Below are positions 51,649 to 61,738 of a stretch of 64,000 nucleotides of DNA, piece after piece. The position numbers and the translations under genes were made by a program. The notes beneath the pieces were generated by a model, which was not told the origin of the DNA, made no database searches, and saw nothing but the letters and a program-made list of their open reading frames with translations. The stretch is from an uncultured Dysgonomonas sp. (GTDB taxonomy: Bacteria > Bacteroidota > Bacteroidia > Bacteroidales > Dysgonomonadaceae), in the NCBI GenBank assembly GCA_937995835.1, contig CALKIV010000002.1, positions 1 to 64,000 on the forward strand, read 5' to 3'. Position 1 is the first letter of the stretch, and every line of letters starts with the position of its first letter.

Positions 51649-53376
51649 TTAGTTTAATTTTGCAATCCAGCCTTCGATATCTGTTACCGATGGTAGTTCG
51701 AGATTTAGTTTGTGCTTTTTATTCACATTCCCCAAATCTTGTCTTATTTTTTGAGCATTGCCTCCTTTAAATTGTTCTACCAAAAGGTATCCTGCTTTTT
51801 GAATCACAGGCACTAGGCTTTCTTCAATTCCTAGTTCTACATATTTTGCAGGAGCATCTTTCTTAGCCACCTTTTCAGGGCGCATTTGAGGGAAGAACAA
51901 CACTTCTTGAATGGTGGTCTGACCAGTCAGCAACATCACCAATCTGTCCATTCCGATACCCATTCCTGCTGTTGGAGGCATTCCATATTCAAGGGCTCTA
52001 ACAAAGTCCCTGTCGATAAACATCGCTTCATCATCACCTTTTTCCGAAAGCTTCATTTGCTCTTCGAAGCGGTGCAATTGATCGATAGGGTCGTTCAACT
52101 CAGAGTATGCATTACATAACTCCTTCCCATTCACCATCAATTCGAAACGTTCAGTCAACTCAGGGTTGCTTCTATGACGTTTGGTCAATGGAGACATTTC
52201 GATAGGATAATCAGTGATAAATGTTGGTTGAATGTAATTTCCTTCACACTTTTCTCCAAAAATTTCATCTATCAATTTCCCTTTTCCCATGCTAGGTTCA
52301 TGTTCTACACCCACTTTGTCGCAAACCTCACGCAATTGAGCTTCGTTCATGCCGGTGATATCAATTCCTGTAAAGTCCTTGATCGACTGTATCATGGTCA
52401 CACGTTTGAATGGAGCTTTGAAATTGATAGTCTTCCCACCTACTTCAAATTCTGTTTTACCCAACACTTCTAATGCGATGTGTTCCAACATATTTTCAGT
52501 AAACTCCATCATCCAGTTGTAGTCTTTGTATGCTACATAAATTTCCATTACGGTAAATTCTGGATTATGGGTTCTATCCATTCCTTCGTTTCTGAAGTTT
52601 CTCGAGAACTCGTAAACACCATCAAAACCTCCTACAACCAAGCGCTTAAGGTATAGTTCATTGGCAATACGAAGATACATTGGGATGTCCAACGTGTTGT
52701 GATGCGTCACAAACGGACGAGCAGCAGCTCCTCCAGGTATGCTTTGCAACACCGGCGTATCCACCTCCAAATATCCTTGCTTGTTAAAATATTCACGCAT
52801 AGCATTGAATATTTTTGTACGCTTGATGAAGGTATCTTTTACTCCTTCGTTTACCACCAAATCTACATAACGTTGACGATATCTCATTTCAGGATCAGTC
52901 AACCCATCAAAAGTTTGCCCGTCCTTTTCTTTTACAACAGGTAGTGGTTTCAGAGCTTTTGCCAAAACGGTCAACTCTTCAACATGTACGGAGATTTCAC
53001 CCATTTGAGTTCTGAACACAAATCCTTTTACTCCGACAAAGTCACCAATATCTAATATCTTTTTGAATACTGTATTGTACATCTCCTTATCCTCAGTAGG
53101 ACAAAGATCGTCACGAGTGATATAAGTTTGGATGCGTCCCTTTGCATCCTGAAGTTCCATAAAAGAAGCTTTCCCCATGACACGGCGTCCCATCACACGT
53201 CCGGCGATAGTCACATAGCGTTTCTCGTCATCGTCCTTAAACTTAGCTTTTATGTCGTCAGTATATGCATTTACATCATACAATGCAGCTGGATATGGCT
53301 CTATCCCTAGAGCACGCAACTCGTCTAAACTTTTACGACGGATGATTTCCTGTTCACTCAAATCTAAAAAATCCAT
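51649..53376 (-). CDS. lysS: Lysyl-tRNA synthetase, class II
   Basis: The 575-residue protein is a class II LysRS, charging tRNA-Lys. The OB-fold anticodon domain occupies about residues 55-150. Motif 2 is visible as RNFRNEGMDRTHNPEFT and motif 3 as GMGIGMDRLVMLLTG. A C-terminal extension of about 70 residues (after FFPQMRPEK) carries an extra helical region, common in Bacteroidota LysRS. A hairpin in the leader (53400-53432) precedes it. Confidence 0.97.
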   Translation of the reverse strand: MDFLDLSEQEIIRRKSLDELRALGIEPYPAALYDVNAYTDDIKAKFKDDDEKRYVTIAGRVMGRRVMGKASFMELQDAKGRIQTYITRDDLCPTEDKEMYNTVFKKILDIGDFVGVKGFVFRTQMGEISVHVEELTVLAKALKPLPVVKEKDGQTFDGLTDPEMRYRQRYVDLVVNEGVKDTFIKRTKIFNAMREYFNKQGYLEVDTPVLQSIPGGAAARPFVTHHNTLDIPMYLRIANELYLKRLVVGGFDGVYEFSRNFRNEGMDRTHNPEFTVMEIYVAYKDYNWMMEFTENMLEHIALEVLGKTEFEVGGKTINFKAPFKRVTMIQSIKDFTGIDITGMNEAQLREVCDKVGVEHEPSMGKGKLIDEIFGEKCEGNYIQPTFITDYPIEMSPLTKRHRSNPELTERFELMVNGKELCNAYSELNDPIDQLHRFEEQMKLSEKGDDEAMFIDRDFVRALEYGMPPTAGMGIGMDRLVMLLTGQTTIQEVLFFPQMRPEKVAKKDAPAKYVELGIEESLVPVIQKAGYLLVEQFKGGNAQKIRQDLGNVNKKHKLNLELPSVTDIEGWIAKLN

Positions 53377-53889
53377 TCTTTCCAGTTAAATATTTTAATT
53401 TTCGAAGCTCTATTATTAGAGTTTCCTCGAAAGCTTCTTTATCAAATCAACCTACAAATCTACTAAATATAATTTCAATGTAGATTTATTTAGGCAATAA
53501 ATACCTCCTCTTCGAATTCAATTTTCATATCTTTAGCATTTAGAAGACGATTTGGGACATCCTAAAAACAAGCTACTTTTACAAGGAGTGCAATATTCAC
53601 CTTCTCTCGAAAAGAAGACATCAGCCTCTCTCAACCCCAGACAGCTTCTAGCAGAGAGAGACCACAGCCCATCCGTTAAGTGTTCATTATTTTCATCAGC
53701 CAACACAATTACAGAACTACTCTGATTCTATTCTAAAAATAGTTTTTTGTATCTTTGCAAATCGAATTTGACAAAGGAGAACATCCTTTTCTCCTAAAAC
53801 CCATTCTGAACATATTGAACAGAATCAAGAGATACCTGTTTTAAAGATATTGCAGAAGTAACTACTAAAACTACTATAGAGCTTAAAAT
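53377..53889. other. 513-base gap between lysS and the MATE gene
   Basis: The gap holds a stem-loop in the lysS leader (TTTCGA 53400-53405 with TCGAAA 53427-53432, inner CTCTA/TAGAG), a -7-like TAGATTTG on the minus strand (53455-53462), and the MATE promoter. On the minus strand, 53533-53706 is an open 57-codon frame starting with GTG and rich in Cys near its end (CTPC, then three more). It has no ATG and I cannot support it as a gene. Confidence 0.4.
53750..53757 (+). promoter_or_regulatory. -7 promoter element of the MATE-tld operon
   Basis: TATCTTTG matches TAnnTTTG exactly and is 132 bases before the MATE ATG. The leader contains a small hairpin GGAGA/TCTCC near 53777. Confidence 0.5.
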
Positions 53890-55272
53890 ATGACAAAAGT
53901 AGCTAGCATACATGACTTAGAAAACAAAAAAATGAGTTCGCTCATTTGGCAATACGCCTTACCGGCAATCGTAGGCACATCGGTAAATGCCCTTTATAAT
54001 ATCATCGACCGATATTTTATCGGGAATGCGAATGACTTGGGCGATGATGCCATGACTGCCATAGGAATAGCACTGCCCGTGATGACAATTATTACAGCCA
54101 TAGGCATGCTAGTAGGTGCCGGATCAGCCAGTAGAATTTCTATCTTCATGGGACAAGGAGATAAGAAAAGTGCCGAAAAAATCTTGGGCAATGCACTCCT
54201 TCTACAAGCAACAATAAGCATAACAGTGTCAGCCCTTTTGATTATCTTTCTAGACCCCATCCTCACAAAGTTAGGGGCTAAGGGACAAATATTTGACTAC
54301 ACCCATGAATTTTTAATTTTCCTTCTTCCGGGGAGTATTCTATCTACGATATGTTTCGGCTTCAACAATATGATGCGTGCTTCCGGTCATCCTGAGAAAG
54401 CCATGTACACCATGCTTCTAACAGTGATGATCAATATTGCTCTTGCTCCTCTTTTTATTTATGTTTTCAAGTGGGGAATGATGGGAGCTGCCCTTGCCAC
54501 AGTGATTGCGATGTTTGTGGGGGCATGTTTCGTGCTCTATCACTTTTTGAATCACACCAGCAATATTCGATTGAAACGTGAAAACATCAAATTCGACTCT
54601 CAAATAGTGAAAGCCATCCTTAGCATTGGGATGTCTCCTTTCCTCATACAACTTGTTGCCAGCTCTGTAGCATTTGTCATCATCCACCAGCTACAAAGCT
54701 ATGGGGACAAAACTCAAGTTGCCGCCTACACCATCATGAACACCCTTGTAATGCTTATCATCATGGTGATCACCGGACTAACACAAGGTATGCAACCCAT
54801 CGTTGGATACAACTTTGGAGCAAGAAAAATGAACCGTGTGAAAGAAGCCTTGATCTACACCATCAAAGTGGGGATAGCCTTCGGAACTGTTGGGCTAATC
54901 ATTGGAGTTTTTATTCCCGATCTGATTGTCAGACCTTTCAATCCTAAAGAGAACCTTGCCATTGCGGCTTCTGAAGCTTTGAAGATTACTACAATCATGC
55001 TTCCTCTGGTAGGTTTCCAGATTGTAGTCACCAGTTTTTTCCAAAGTTTAGGGATGGTGAAGAAGTCCATCTTTCTTAGCTTATCCAGACAGCTTTTATT
55101 CTTTATTCCCAGCTTATTGATCTTGCCTCATTTCTGGAACATAGAAGGTGTGTGGTATGCATTCCCTCTTTCCGACTTTTTGGCGACAGTAACCACCGGA
55201 ATACTTTTTCTATTGCAACTAAAAGCATTCAAAACAGAAGAAGAGAACAATTTAATCACTGAAATTAAATGA
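53890..55272 (+). CDS. MATE-family multidrug/toxin efflux transporter
   Basis: The 460-residue membrane protein has twelve helices in the MATE pattern: two similar halves, with PAIVGTSVNALYNIIDRYFIG in the first (seen here as the P..V.....YNIID part) and GLTQGMQPIVGYNFGARK in the second. It exports cationic drugs or metabolites using Na+ or H+. It is first of a four-gene run; its stop overlaps tldD by 4 bases (ATGA). Confidence 0.93.
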   Translation: MTKVASIHDLENKKMSSLIWQYALPAIVGTSVNALYNIIDRYFIGNANDLGDDAMTAIGIALPVMTIITAIGMLVGAGSASRISIFMGQGDKKSAEKILGNALLLQATISITVSALLIIFLDPILTKLGAKGQIFDYTHEFLIFLLPGSILSTICFGFNNMMRASGHPEKAMYTMLLTVMINIALAPLFIYVFKWGMMGAALATVIAMFVGACFVLYHFLNHTSNIRLKRENIKFDSQIVKAILSIGMSPFLIQLVASSVAFVIIHQLQSYGDKTQVAAYTIMNTLVMLIIMVITGLTQGMQPIVGYNFGARKMNRVKEALIYTIKVGIAFGTVGLIIGVFIPDLIVRPFNPKENLAIAASEALKITTIMLPLVGFQIVVTSFFQSLGMVKKSIFLSLSRQLLFFIPSLLILPHFWNIEGVWYAFPLSDFLATVTTGILFLLQLKAFKTEEENNLITEIK

Positions 55273-56693
55273 ATAACCAAAATACAGATGCTACCCTGAA
55301 ACATTTTCAGGTTACTACAAGCGAGCTCCAACAGGTCATCGCCACAGCCATGAGTAAGGGAGCCGATTATGCCGATCTTTTTTTCGAGCATACGCTTTCC
55401 AATAGATTGACGCTCCAGGATGGAGAAGTCAACAGGGTGTCCTCAAACATAGACTATGGGGTTGGCATTCGTGCCGTCGTTGGAGATCAAACGGGATACG
55501 CTTTTGTGGAAAACACCAATCTGGAAGACATGCTTCAAGCGGCAAAAACGGCTGCCAATATAGCGTCATCGGCCAAACAATTTCCACCTCTAAAAATAGA
55601 CAGGCAAAGCTTTGCTAATCATTACAAAATAAAGCAACCGTGGATAGATGCAACTGTTGACAGTAAGAAGTATTTTTTACAAAATCTAAACAGTAAGATA
55701 TTTTCTTTAGATAAAAGAGCGACTAAATCTATCGCAGTATTAAACGATTCTTCTTCGCAGATTCTTTTTTTCAACTCAGTAGGCATCCTATGCTCTGATT
55801 ATCAACCCATGTGCTTTATGTATGCACAATGCACTATGGAACAGAATGGACAAATAGAGACTGGCACATCTTCTCGTTCTTTTAGGATGGGCACTGAGTT
55901 TCTCACTGATGAGCTTGTAAACACTTTGGCAAAAGAGGCTGTAGCAAAAGCTTCTTTCATGTTCACAGCCACCAAACCAAAGGGTGGAGAAATGCCCGTA
56001 GTAATGGCATCAGGTGGCTCCGGGATATTACTTCATGAAGCGATAGGTCATGCTTTCGAAGCCGACTTTAATAGAAAAAACACATCAATATTCTCCGACA
56101 AACTTGGCAAAGAAATTTGTGCTAAAAACATCAACGTGGTAGACGATGGCACTGTCAATCAAGCTAGAGGAGCTATAAACTTTGACGATGAAGGCGTCGC
56201 TAGCCAGAAGACCTATATTGTAAAAGACGGTATTCTGGAAAGCTATTTACATGACAGAATTAGTGCAAAACACTATGGAATAAATCCGACAGGAAATGGC
56301 AGACGAGAATCGTTCAGATGCATGCCTCTACCCCGCATGAGAGTTACATACATGGAGAATGGAGAAATGGACGAAAAAGACATTATTTCATCGGTGAAAC
56401 AAGGCATTTTTGTGGATGACTTCACCAATGGACAAGTTCAGATCGGCGCTGGCGACTTTACGTTCTTCGTCAAGACTGGATATATGATAGAAAATGGACA
56501 ACTAACCCAACCCATCAAAGACATCAATATCATCGGTAACGGACCACAGACGCTAACTGATATCAGCATGGTAGCCAACAACTTAAAACTAGACGAAGGA
56601 GTGGGCTCTTGTGGCAAATCAGGACAAAGTATTCCTGTGGGATATGGAATTCCAACCGTCTTGGTAAACAAATTAACAGTAGGAGGAGAGTAA
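55269..56693 (+). CDS. tldD: TldD metalloprotease subunit
   Basis: The 474-residue protein is TldD, the zinc-binding half of the TldD/TldE protease that trims peptides such as microcins and modified antibiotics. The zinc motif HEAIGH has His256, Glu257 and His261. N-terminal DLFFEHTLSNRLTLQDGEV is typical of the PmbA/TldD family. It starts inside the end of the MATE gene and precedes tldE by 3 bases. Confidence 0.93.
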   Translation: MNNQNTDATLKHFQVTTSELQQVIATAMSKGADYADLFFEHTLSNRLTLQDGEVNRVSSNIDYGVGIRAVVGDQTGYAFVENTNLEDMLQAAKTAANIASSAKQFPPLKIDRQSFANHYKIKQPWIDATVDSKKYFLQNLNSKIFSLDKRATKSIAVLNDSSSQILFFNSVGILCSDYQPMCFMYAQCTMEQNGQIETGTSSRSFRMGTEFLTDELVNTLAKEAVAKASFMFTATKPKGGEMPVVMASGGSGILLHEAIGHAFEADFNRKNTSIFSDKLGKEICAKNINVVDDGTVNQARGAINFDDEGVASQKTYIVKDGILESYLHDRISAKHYGINPTGNGRRESFRCMPLPRMRVTYMENGEMDEKDIISSVKQGIFVDDFTNGQVQIGAGDFTFFVKTGYMIENGQLTQPIKDINIIGNGPQTLTDISMVANNLKLDEGVGSCGKSGQSIPVGYGIPTVLVNKLTVGGE

Positions 56694-56696
56694 AAA

Positions 56697-58019
56697 ATGA
56701 ATATCATTTCAGCCCAAAATAAAGAAATAGCACTTTGGTGCAAGCAATACGCTCTAGAGCAGGGTGCTGACGCTGTAAGAATCGTATTAGTTGCCAGTAC
56801 AAACAATTCGTTTGAGTTCAGAAATGAGCAACTTGAAAACTTAGAAAGCAGTACCGAAAATGGTTTGAACATTGAACTCTTTGTAGACCAAAAGTATGGA
56901 AACTTCAGCTCCAACAGACTAGAAAAAGAAGAGCTTAAAACCTTTATTCAACAAGGGATAGCCTCTGTTAGATATCTTGCAAAAGACCAATATAGACAAC
57001 TGCCATCACCCGAAAGATACTATACTGACAACATCGATTTAGAACTTGTGGATCAGCAATACTTCAACATACCTACAGATAAGAAACTGAATATTGCAAA
57101 AAAAGCCTCAGAGGAAATACTCAACAGCCATCCTGACATCATCTCCATTTCATCTTCGTATGCCGACTCCATTAGCAGTGTGTATATAGCTGACAGCAAT
57201 GGTTTTGAGGCACAAACAGACAAAACCACTTACAGCTTGATGGTCAGCGTATCTCTAAAAACCTCTAGCGATGCCCGTGCCGAAGATTTCTGGTACGATG
57301 TAGCTACACACTGGGATAAACTTCAAAAAGAAGGAATTGGCAAAAAGGCTCTTAGCAGAGCTTTGGAAAGGGTGGGACAAGGAAAAATAGCATCGGGGAA
57401 ATATACCATGCTTTTAGACAATATGTCTGCTAGTAGATTACTTTCCCCTATCATTTCGGCAATGTCAGGAGGAGCCATTCAGCAAAGAAACTCTTTTTTG
57501 CTTGATAAATTGGATCAAAAAATATTTTCAGAAAAACTGACGATTGTTGACCGTCCTCACCAAAAGGGCAAAATAGGCTCTCGCCTTTACGATGGAGAGG
57601 GTGTGGCAACTAGCGAAAGAATTATTATAGACAAAGGACAACTGAAAACTTACTTTATTGACACCTACAATTCAGCTAAATTAGGAATGTCGCCAACCAT
57701 CGCTTCTTCTAGTGGTTTGTGCTTACAACTAGGCAACAAGACTCACGAGCAATTGATAGAAGAAATAAATAAAGGAATCTGGGTCACTGGCTTCAATGGA
57801 GGTAATACAAATTCTTCTACCGGTGATTTCTCATTCGGGGTAGAAGGCTTTCTGATTGAAGATGGCAAAGTAACAAAACCCATTAGCGAGATGAACATAA
57901 CAGGGAATCTGCTAACTTTGTGGACTAAAATTGTAGAAATAGGAAACAACCCTCGAAAAAACATCTCCAGCCAGATACCATCTATTGTATTCGATGATGT
58001 TAGTTTCAGTGGTTTATAG
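56697..58019 (+). CDS. tldE: TldE (PmbA-type) metalloprotease subunit
   Basis: The 440-residue protein is the partner of TldD in a heterodimeric protease. It shares the family fold but lacks the HExxxH zinc motif, as expected for TldE. The family C-terminal part FSFGVEGFLIEDGKVTKPISEMNITGN is visible (key words GVEGFLIEDGK and MNITGN). It follows tldD by 3 bases. The natural substrate here is not known. Confidence 0.9.
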   Translation: MNIISAQNKEIALWCKQYALEQGADAVRIVLVASTNNSFEFRNEQLENLESSTENGLNIELFVDQKYGNFSSNRLEKEELKTFIQQGIASVRYLAKDQYRQLPSPERYYTDNIDLELVDQQYFNIPTDKKLNIAKKASEEILNSHPDIISISSSYADSISSVYIADSNGFEAQTDKTTYSLMVSVSLKTSSDARAEDFWYDVATHWDKLQKEGIGKKALSRALERVGQGKIASGKYTMLLDNMSASRLLSPIISAMSGGAIQQRNSFLLDKLDQKIFSEKLTIVDRPHQKGKIGSRLYDGEGVATSERIIIDKGQLKTYFIDTYNSAKLGMSPTIASSSGLCLQLGNKTHEQLIEEINKGIWVTGFNGGNTNSSTGDFSFGVEGFLIEDGKVTKPISEMNITGNLLTLWTKIVEIGNNPRKNISSQIPSIVFDDVSFSGL

Positions 58020-58037
58020 TATACACAAAATATTTAC

Positions 58038-59474
58038 ATGAGATATTTACTCTGCCTAATTATCATTTTCGTCACGCTTCAAGTACAGGCACAAGAGCAA
58101 CGACACCAGACAAGCCCCGCCACAGAAGTTCGTGCAGCATGGCTGACCACCAATTGGCGACTAGACTGGCCGAAGAGCCAAAGTGTAGAAGCTCAAAAGA
58201 ACGAACTGAGAGAAATATTAGACGAATTGCAACGACTAAAATTTAATGTGATTCTTTTTCAGGCTCGTGCTCAAGGGAAAGTGTTCTATCGTTCGACACT
58301 CGAAAAACCTAGCCCTTATTTCAATAGTAGTAATGGTTTCGACCCTCTTGCCTTTGCCATAGCAGAATGTCACATAAGAGGGATGGAATGCCACGCTTGG
58401 ATAACGACCTTCCCCGTAGAGAGCATCAGAAGATCGAAAAGAGGAGCTATCTTGGAAAAACATCCTAGCTTCTACAAACAAGACCGAGCTCATTGGTTTA
58501 TGGATCCGGGAAGACCTGAAACAAAAAATCACTTGGTGCTTATTGCCAAAGAAATTACCACCAATTACGATGTGGATGGCATACATCTGGACTATATCAG
58601 ATATCCTGACGATGCTCGCAAATTTAGAGATCAAGACACTTACCAAAAGTATGGCAATGGCAAACCCAAAGATCAATGGCGACGAGACAACGTCACCAAC
58701 ATAGTTTATGCCATCTATGATGCCGTTAAAGCAACTAAACCATGGGTACAGGTAAGCAGTGCCCCCATTGGAAAGTATAAACCACTTAACAACTACGACT
58801 GGACAGGCTACGAAACAGTACATCAAGATGCTAAACGGTGGATAGCAGAGGGCAAACACGATATCCTTTTTCCGATGCTATACTTCGAGGGTAATGACTT
58901 CTACCCCTATATTGAAGAATGGAATAGAGAAAAAAATCGCCCCATCGTTCCCGGACTTGCCGTCTATAAGTTAGAAGAGAGTGAAAAAAACTGGTCACTG
59001 AGCCTCCTTGAAGATCAGCTACAGTTTATAAGAGAGAAACAAACTGACGGGCAAGCTTTCTTCAGAACGGAACAATTAGTCAAAAACAAGAAAGGGATAA
59101 AAAGCAGTATAGAACTATTTTACAAGCATCCAGCCAAACTACCACCCATGACATGGCTAAAAAACTCGCAACCACTCCAACCACAAAACCTAAGAGTAAC
59201 TAAAGACGAGAAAGGCTATCTAAACATAGAATGGACAGCACCAAGCGACGATGAGCGCTATACGTATAATATTTACTGGGGAACGAAGGACGCTTTAGAG
59301 AGTGAAAATGCAAGTAAGCTGCTAGTTGCTAACCTACGCAAGAATAGCTACAGCTTTCCGGCAAATGTAGGGGAGTATGGCTTATATTATTTTGTTACAG
59401 CATCAGATCGATATCACATTGAAAGTGAATCTGCCGAATCAGTGTTTTTTGTACATAGTGCAGAGGTTCATTGA
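58038..59474 (+). CDS. Exported GHL10-type glycoside hydrolase-like protein with FN3 domain
   Basis: The 478-residue protein has a signal peptide cleaved near VQAQEQ. The core (about 30-345) is a TIM-barrel of the GHL10/DUF187 (YngK) type: EVRAAWLTTNWRLDWP, DELQRLKFNVILFQARAQG, and DGIHLDYIRYP with a probable active-site Asp. A C-terminal fibronectin-III-like domain (about 375-475) follows. Such proteins act on cell-wall or surface glycans, but no exact activity is known. It ends convergently with folK, overlapping by 7 bases. Confidence 0.88.
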   Translation: MRYLLCLIIIFVTLQVQAQEQRHQTSPATEVRAAWLTTNWRLDWPKSQSVEAQKNELREILDELQRLKFNVILFQARAQGKVFYRSTLEKPSPYFNSSNGFDPLAFAIAECHIRGMECHAWITTFPVESIRRSKRGAILEKHPSFYKQDRAHWFMDPGRPETKNHLVLIAKEITTNYDVDGIHLDYIRYPDDARKFRDQDTYQKYGNGKPKDQWRRDNVTNIVYAIYDAVKATKPWVQVSSAPIGKYKPLNNYDWTGYETVHQDAKRWIAEGKHDILFPMLYFEGNDFYPYIEEWNREKNRPIVPGLAVYKLEESEKNWSLSLLEDQLQFIREKQTDGQAFFRTEQLVKNKKGIKSSIELFYKHPAKLPPMTWLKNSQPLQPQNLRVTKDEKGYLNIEWTAPSDDERYTYNIYWGTKDALESENASKLLVANLRKNSYSFPANVGEYGLYYFVTASDRYHIESESAESVFFVHSAEVH

Positions 59475-59956
59475 TTTTTAATCAACTCCTCCCTCAACTC
59501 TGCAATACTCTTATTGAATATGGGATGGACATAATCGCCTGCAAGTTCAGCTAGAGGATCTAGCACAAAAAGACGTTCATGCAAATGTGGATGTGGAAGC
59601 ACTAACTCTTCCTCCTTCAAAATCAGATCATCGTAGAGTAGAATATCCAAGTCGATAATTCGGTCTGTATAAGATTGATTTACAGACTTCATCTCTCTAC
59701 CCATATCCTTTTCAATCTGTTGAGTAACTGCCAATAAATCTAAAGGGGGGAGTTCTGTTAAAACGATGCAAGCTGCATTCACAAACTTATTCTCCGACTC
59801 AAACCCCACAGGCTCTGTAATATAAAAAGCGGAATAGGCTAACACTATGCCTACCCGCTCGTTAATATATTTCAAAGCTTGCAAAATATTTTCTTCTTTC
59901 TTTCCTAAATTTGTTCCTAAGGAAAGATAAACATCGTGCATCTTTTCTATTTGCAT
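59468..59956 (-). CDS. folK: 6-Hydroxymethyl-7,8-dihydropterin pyrophosphokinase
   Basis: The 162-residue protein is HPPK, which pyrophosphorylates the pterin on the folate pathway. It has LSLGTNLGKKEENI at the N-terminus, FYITEPVGFESENKFVNAA, the DIDLLLYD-type strand IIDLDILLYDD, and PHPHLHERLFVLDPLAELA. Length is normal. It is the last gene of the ftsX string; queA ends 7 bases before it. Confidence 0.95.
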   Translation of the reverse strand: MQIEKMHDVYLSLGTNLGKKEENILQALKYINERVGIVLAYSAFYITEPVGFESENKFVNAACIVLTELPPLDLLAVTQQIEKDMGREMKSVNQSYTDRIIDLDILLYDDLILKEEELVLPHPHLHERLFVLDPLAELAGDYVHPIFNKSIAELREELIKNQ

Positions 59957-59963
59957 AAGTCTT

Positions 59964-61013
59964 TTAGATGATCAACAGAGCATCTCCATAAGCTCCAAAA
60001 CGATATTTCTCTTTTACTGCTACCTCATATGCATTCATCACCTCATCATATCCTCCAAAGGCTGCGGCCATCATCAAAAGAATTGATTTAGGAAGATTGA
60101 AGTTTGTAATCATAGAATTGGCAATTTGAAAATCGTAAGGAGGGAAAATAAACTTATTAGTCCAACCGGCATATTCTTTCAATAGTCCGTCAGTGGGGAT
60201 CAATGTTTCAATACCTCTCATCACAGAAGTACCAACGGCACACACTTGCTTTTTCTTCTCGATAGCCTTATTCACAATTTCGGTAGTTTCACGACCAATG
60301 ATCAACTCCTCAGAGTCCATCTTGTGCTTAGTCAAGTCTTCCACATCAATTTCACGATAGTTACCCAATCCTGAATGCAATGTTACAAATGCTAAATCAA
60401 CCCCCTTGATTTCGAAACGCTTCATCAGCTCTCTGCTAAAGTGCAGACCAGCAGCAGGAACGACTACAGCTCCTTCATTCTTTGCAAAAATGGTTTGATA
60501 ACGCTCCTTATCTTCTTTCTCTTCTTTACGTCCAAAATATTTAGGGATAGGAGTCTCTCCTAGTTGATATAATTGTTTTTTAAACTCTTCCGAGTCTCCA
60601 TCATAAAGAAAACGTAGTGTACGTCCGCGAGAAGTTGTATTGTCAATGACCTCAGCAACCACAGACTCATCTTCTCCGAAATACAATTTATTGCCGATAC
60701 GAATTTTTCGAGCCGGATCAACTAAAACATCCCACAAGTGAGTTTCAGCATTTAATTCACGTAGAAGAAAAACCTCAATGGTAGCTCCTGTTTTCTCTTT
60801 GCTTCCATAAAGTCTAGCTGGAAAAACTTTTGTATCGTTAAACACAAAGACATCTCCTTCGTCAAAATATTCAATAATATCCTTGAACACCTTGTGGTCT
60901 ATCTTACCAGTTTTGCGATCTAAAACCATCATACGAGACTCATCTCTGAACTTAGCAGGATGAGATGCAATTAGGTCTTTTGGCAGATCAAATTTAAATT
61001 GTGAAAGCTTCAT
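59964..61013 (-). CDS. queA: S-adenosylmethionine:tRNA ribosyltransferase-isomerase
   Basis: The 349-residue protein is QueA, which transfers the ribosyl part of SAM to preQ1 in tRNA to make epoxyqueuosine. Family blocks: FDLPKDLIASHPAKFRDESRMMVLDR (FDLP..LIA.HP), FNDTKVFPARL, VPAAGLHFSRELM, and the LHSGLGNYREI and TNKFIFPPYDF segments. It follows truB by 2 bases. Other queuosine genes are not in the window. Confidence 0.96.
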   Translation of the reverse strand: MKLSQFKFDLPKDLIASHPAKFRDESRMMVLDRKTGKIDHKVFKDIIEYFDEGDVFVFNDTKVFPARLYGSKEKTGATIEVFLLRELNAETHLWDVLVDPARKIRIGNKLYFGEDESVVAEVIDNTTSRGRTLRFLYDGDSEEFKKQLYQLGETPIPKYFGRKEEKEDKERYQTIFAKNEGAVVVPAAGLHFSRELMKRFEIKGVDLAFVTLHSGLGNYREIDVEDLTKHKMDSEELIIGRETTEIVNKAIEKKKQVCAVGTSVMRGIETLIPTDGLLKEYAGWTNKFIFPPYDFQIANSMITNFNLPKSILLMMAAAFGGYDEVMNAYEVAVKEKYRFGAYGDALLII

Positions 61014-61015
61014 AT

Positions 61016-61738
61016 TTATTCCTTATTATTTATTTCTTGTTTATTCATCACCGAATCAACAAATTCGGCGATCTGACTTCCATCCAAACATTGGTCTAAA
61101 GTCACTGTGCCTATTCTTGTGCGATCCAAGGCTGTCAGATGTGCACCCACCCCTAAGGCTTCGCCAATATCTCTGGCTAGTGCTCTGATGTATGTACCCT
61201 TACTACATACCACCCTGATTTTGATCTCCGGCAGGTTGCACGACAACAACTCTATTTCATCTATAACCAATAATTTGGCTTTTAGTTCAATATCTTCTTT
61301 GCCTGCTCTTGCCAAGTCATAGGCGCGCTTACCATCTACTTTTACAGCAGAATACACTGGCGGCACTTGCCAGATCTCGCCTACAAAGGTTTGCACCTTT
61401 TGTTCCACCATTTCTTTAGTCAGATGATCTATCGTCCACTCTTGGTCGATCTCGGTCTCCAAATCAAAAGAGGGCGTGGTTGCCCCCAACCTTATGGTTG
61501 CTATATATTCTTTATCTTGATACTGAAATTCTTCTATCAGCTTGGTCTTCTTCCCCGTACACAGAATCATCACCCCCGTTGCTAGTGGATCTAGCGTACC
61601 TGCATGTCCTACTTTCAGTTTTTTCACCTTCAGGTGCTGACACAATTGGTAGCGCAGAGTTTTTACGAGTTTAAAAGATGTCCAGTGTAGAGGTTTATTA
61701 AAATATAATATTTCTCCGTCAATAAAATTCATCATCAA
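61016..61738 (-). CDS. truB: tRNA pseudouridine-55 synthase TruB
   Basis: The 240-residue protein makes pseudouridine 55 in the T-loop of tRNA. The catalytic block GHAGTLDPLATGVM contains the catalytic Asp, followed by TGKKTKL. VPPVYSAVKVDGKRAYDLARAG and CSKGTYIRALARDIGEALGV are further TruB marks. Its start overlaps the uppP stop by 4 bases (ATGA). The C-terminal PUA-like part is short. Confidence 0.96.
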   Translation of the reverse strand: MMMNFIDGEILYFNKPLHWTSFKLVKTLRYQLCQHLKVKKLKVGHAGTLDPLATGVMILCTGKKTKLIEEFQYQDKEYIATIRLGATTPSFDLETEIDQEWTIDHLTKEMVEQKVQTFVGEIWQVPPVYSAVKVDGKRAYDLARAGKEDIELKAKLLVIDEIELLSCNLPEIKIRVVCSKGTYIRALARDIGEALGVGAHLTALDRTRIGTVTLDQCLDGSQIAEFVDSVMNKQEINNKE

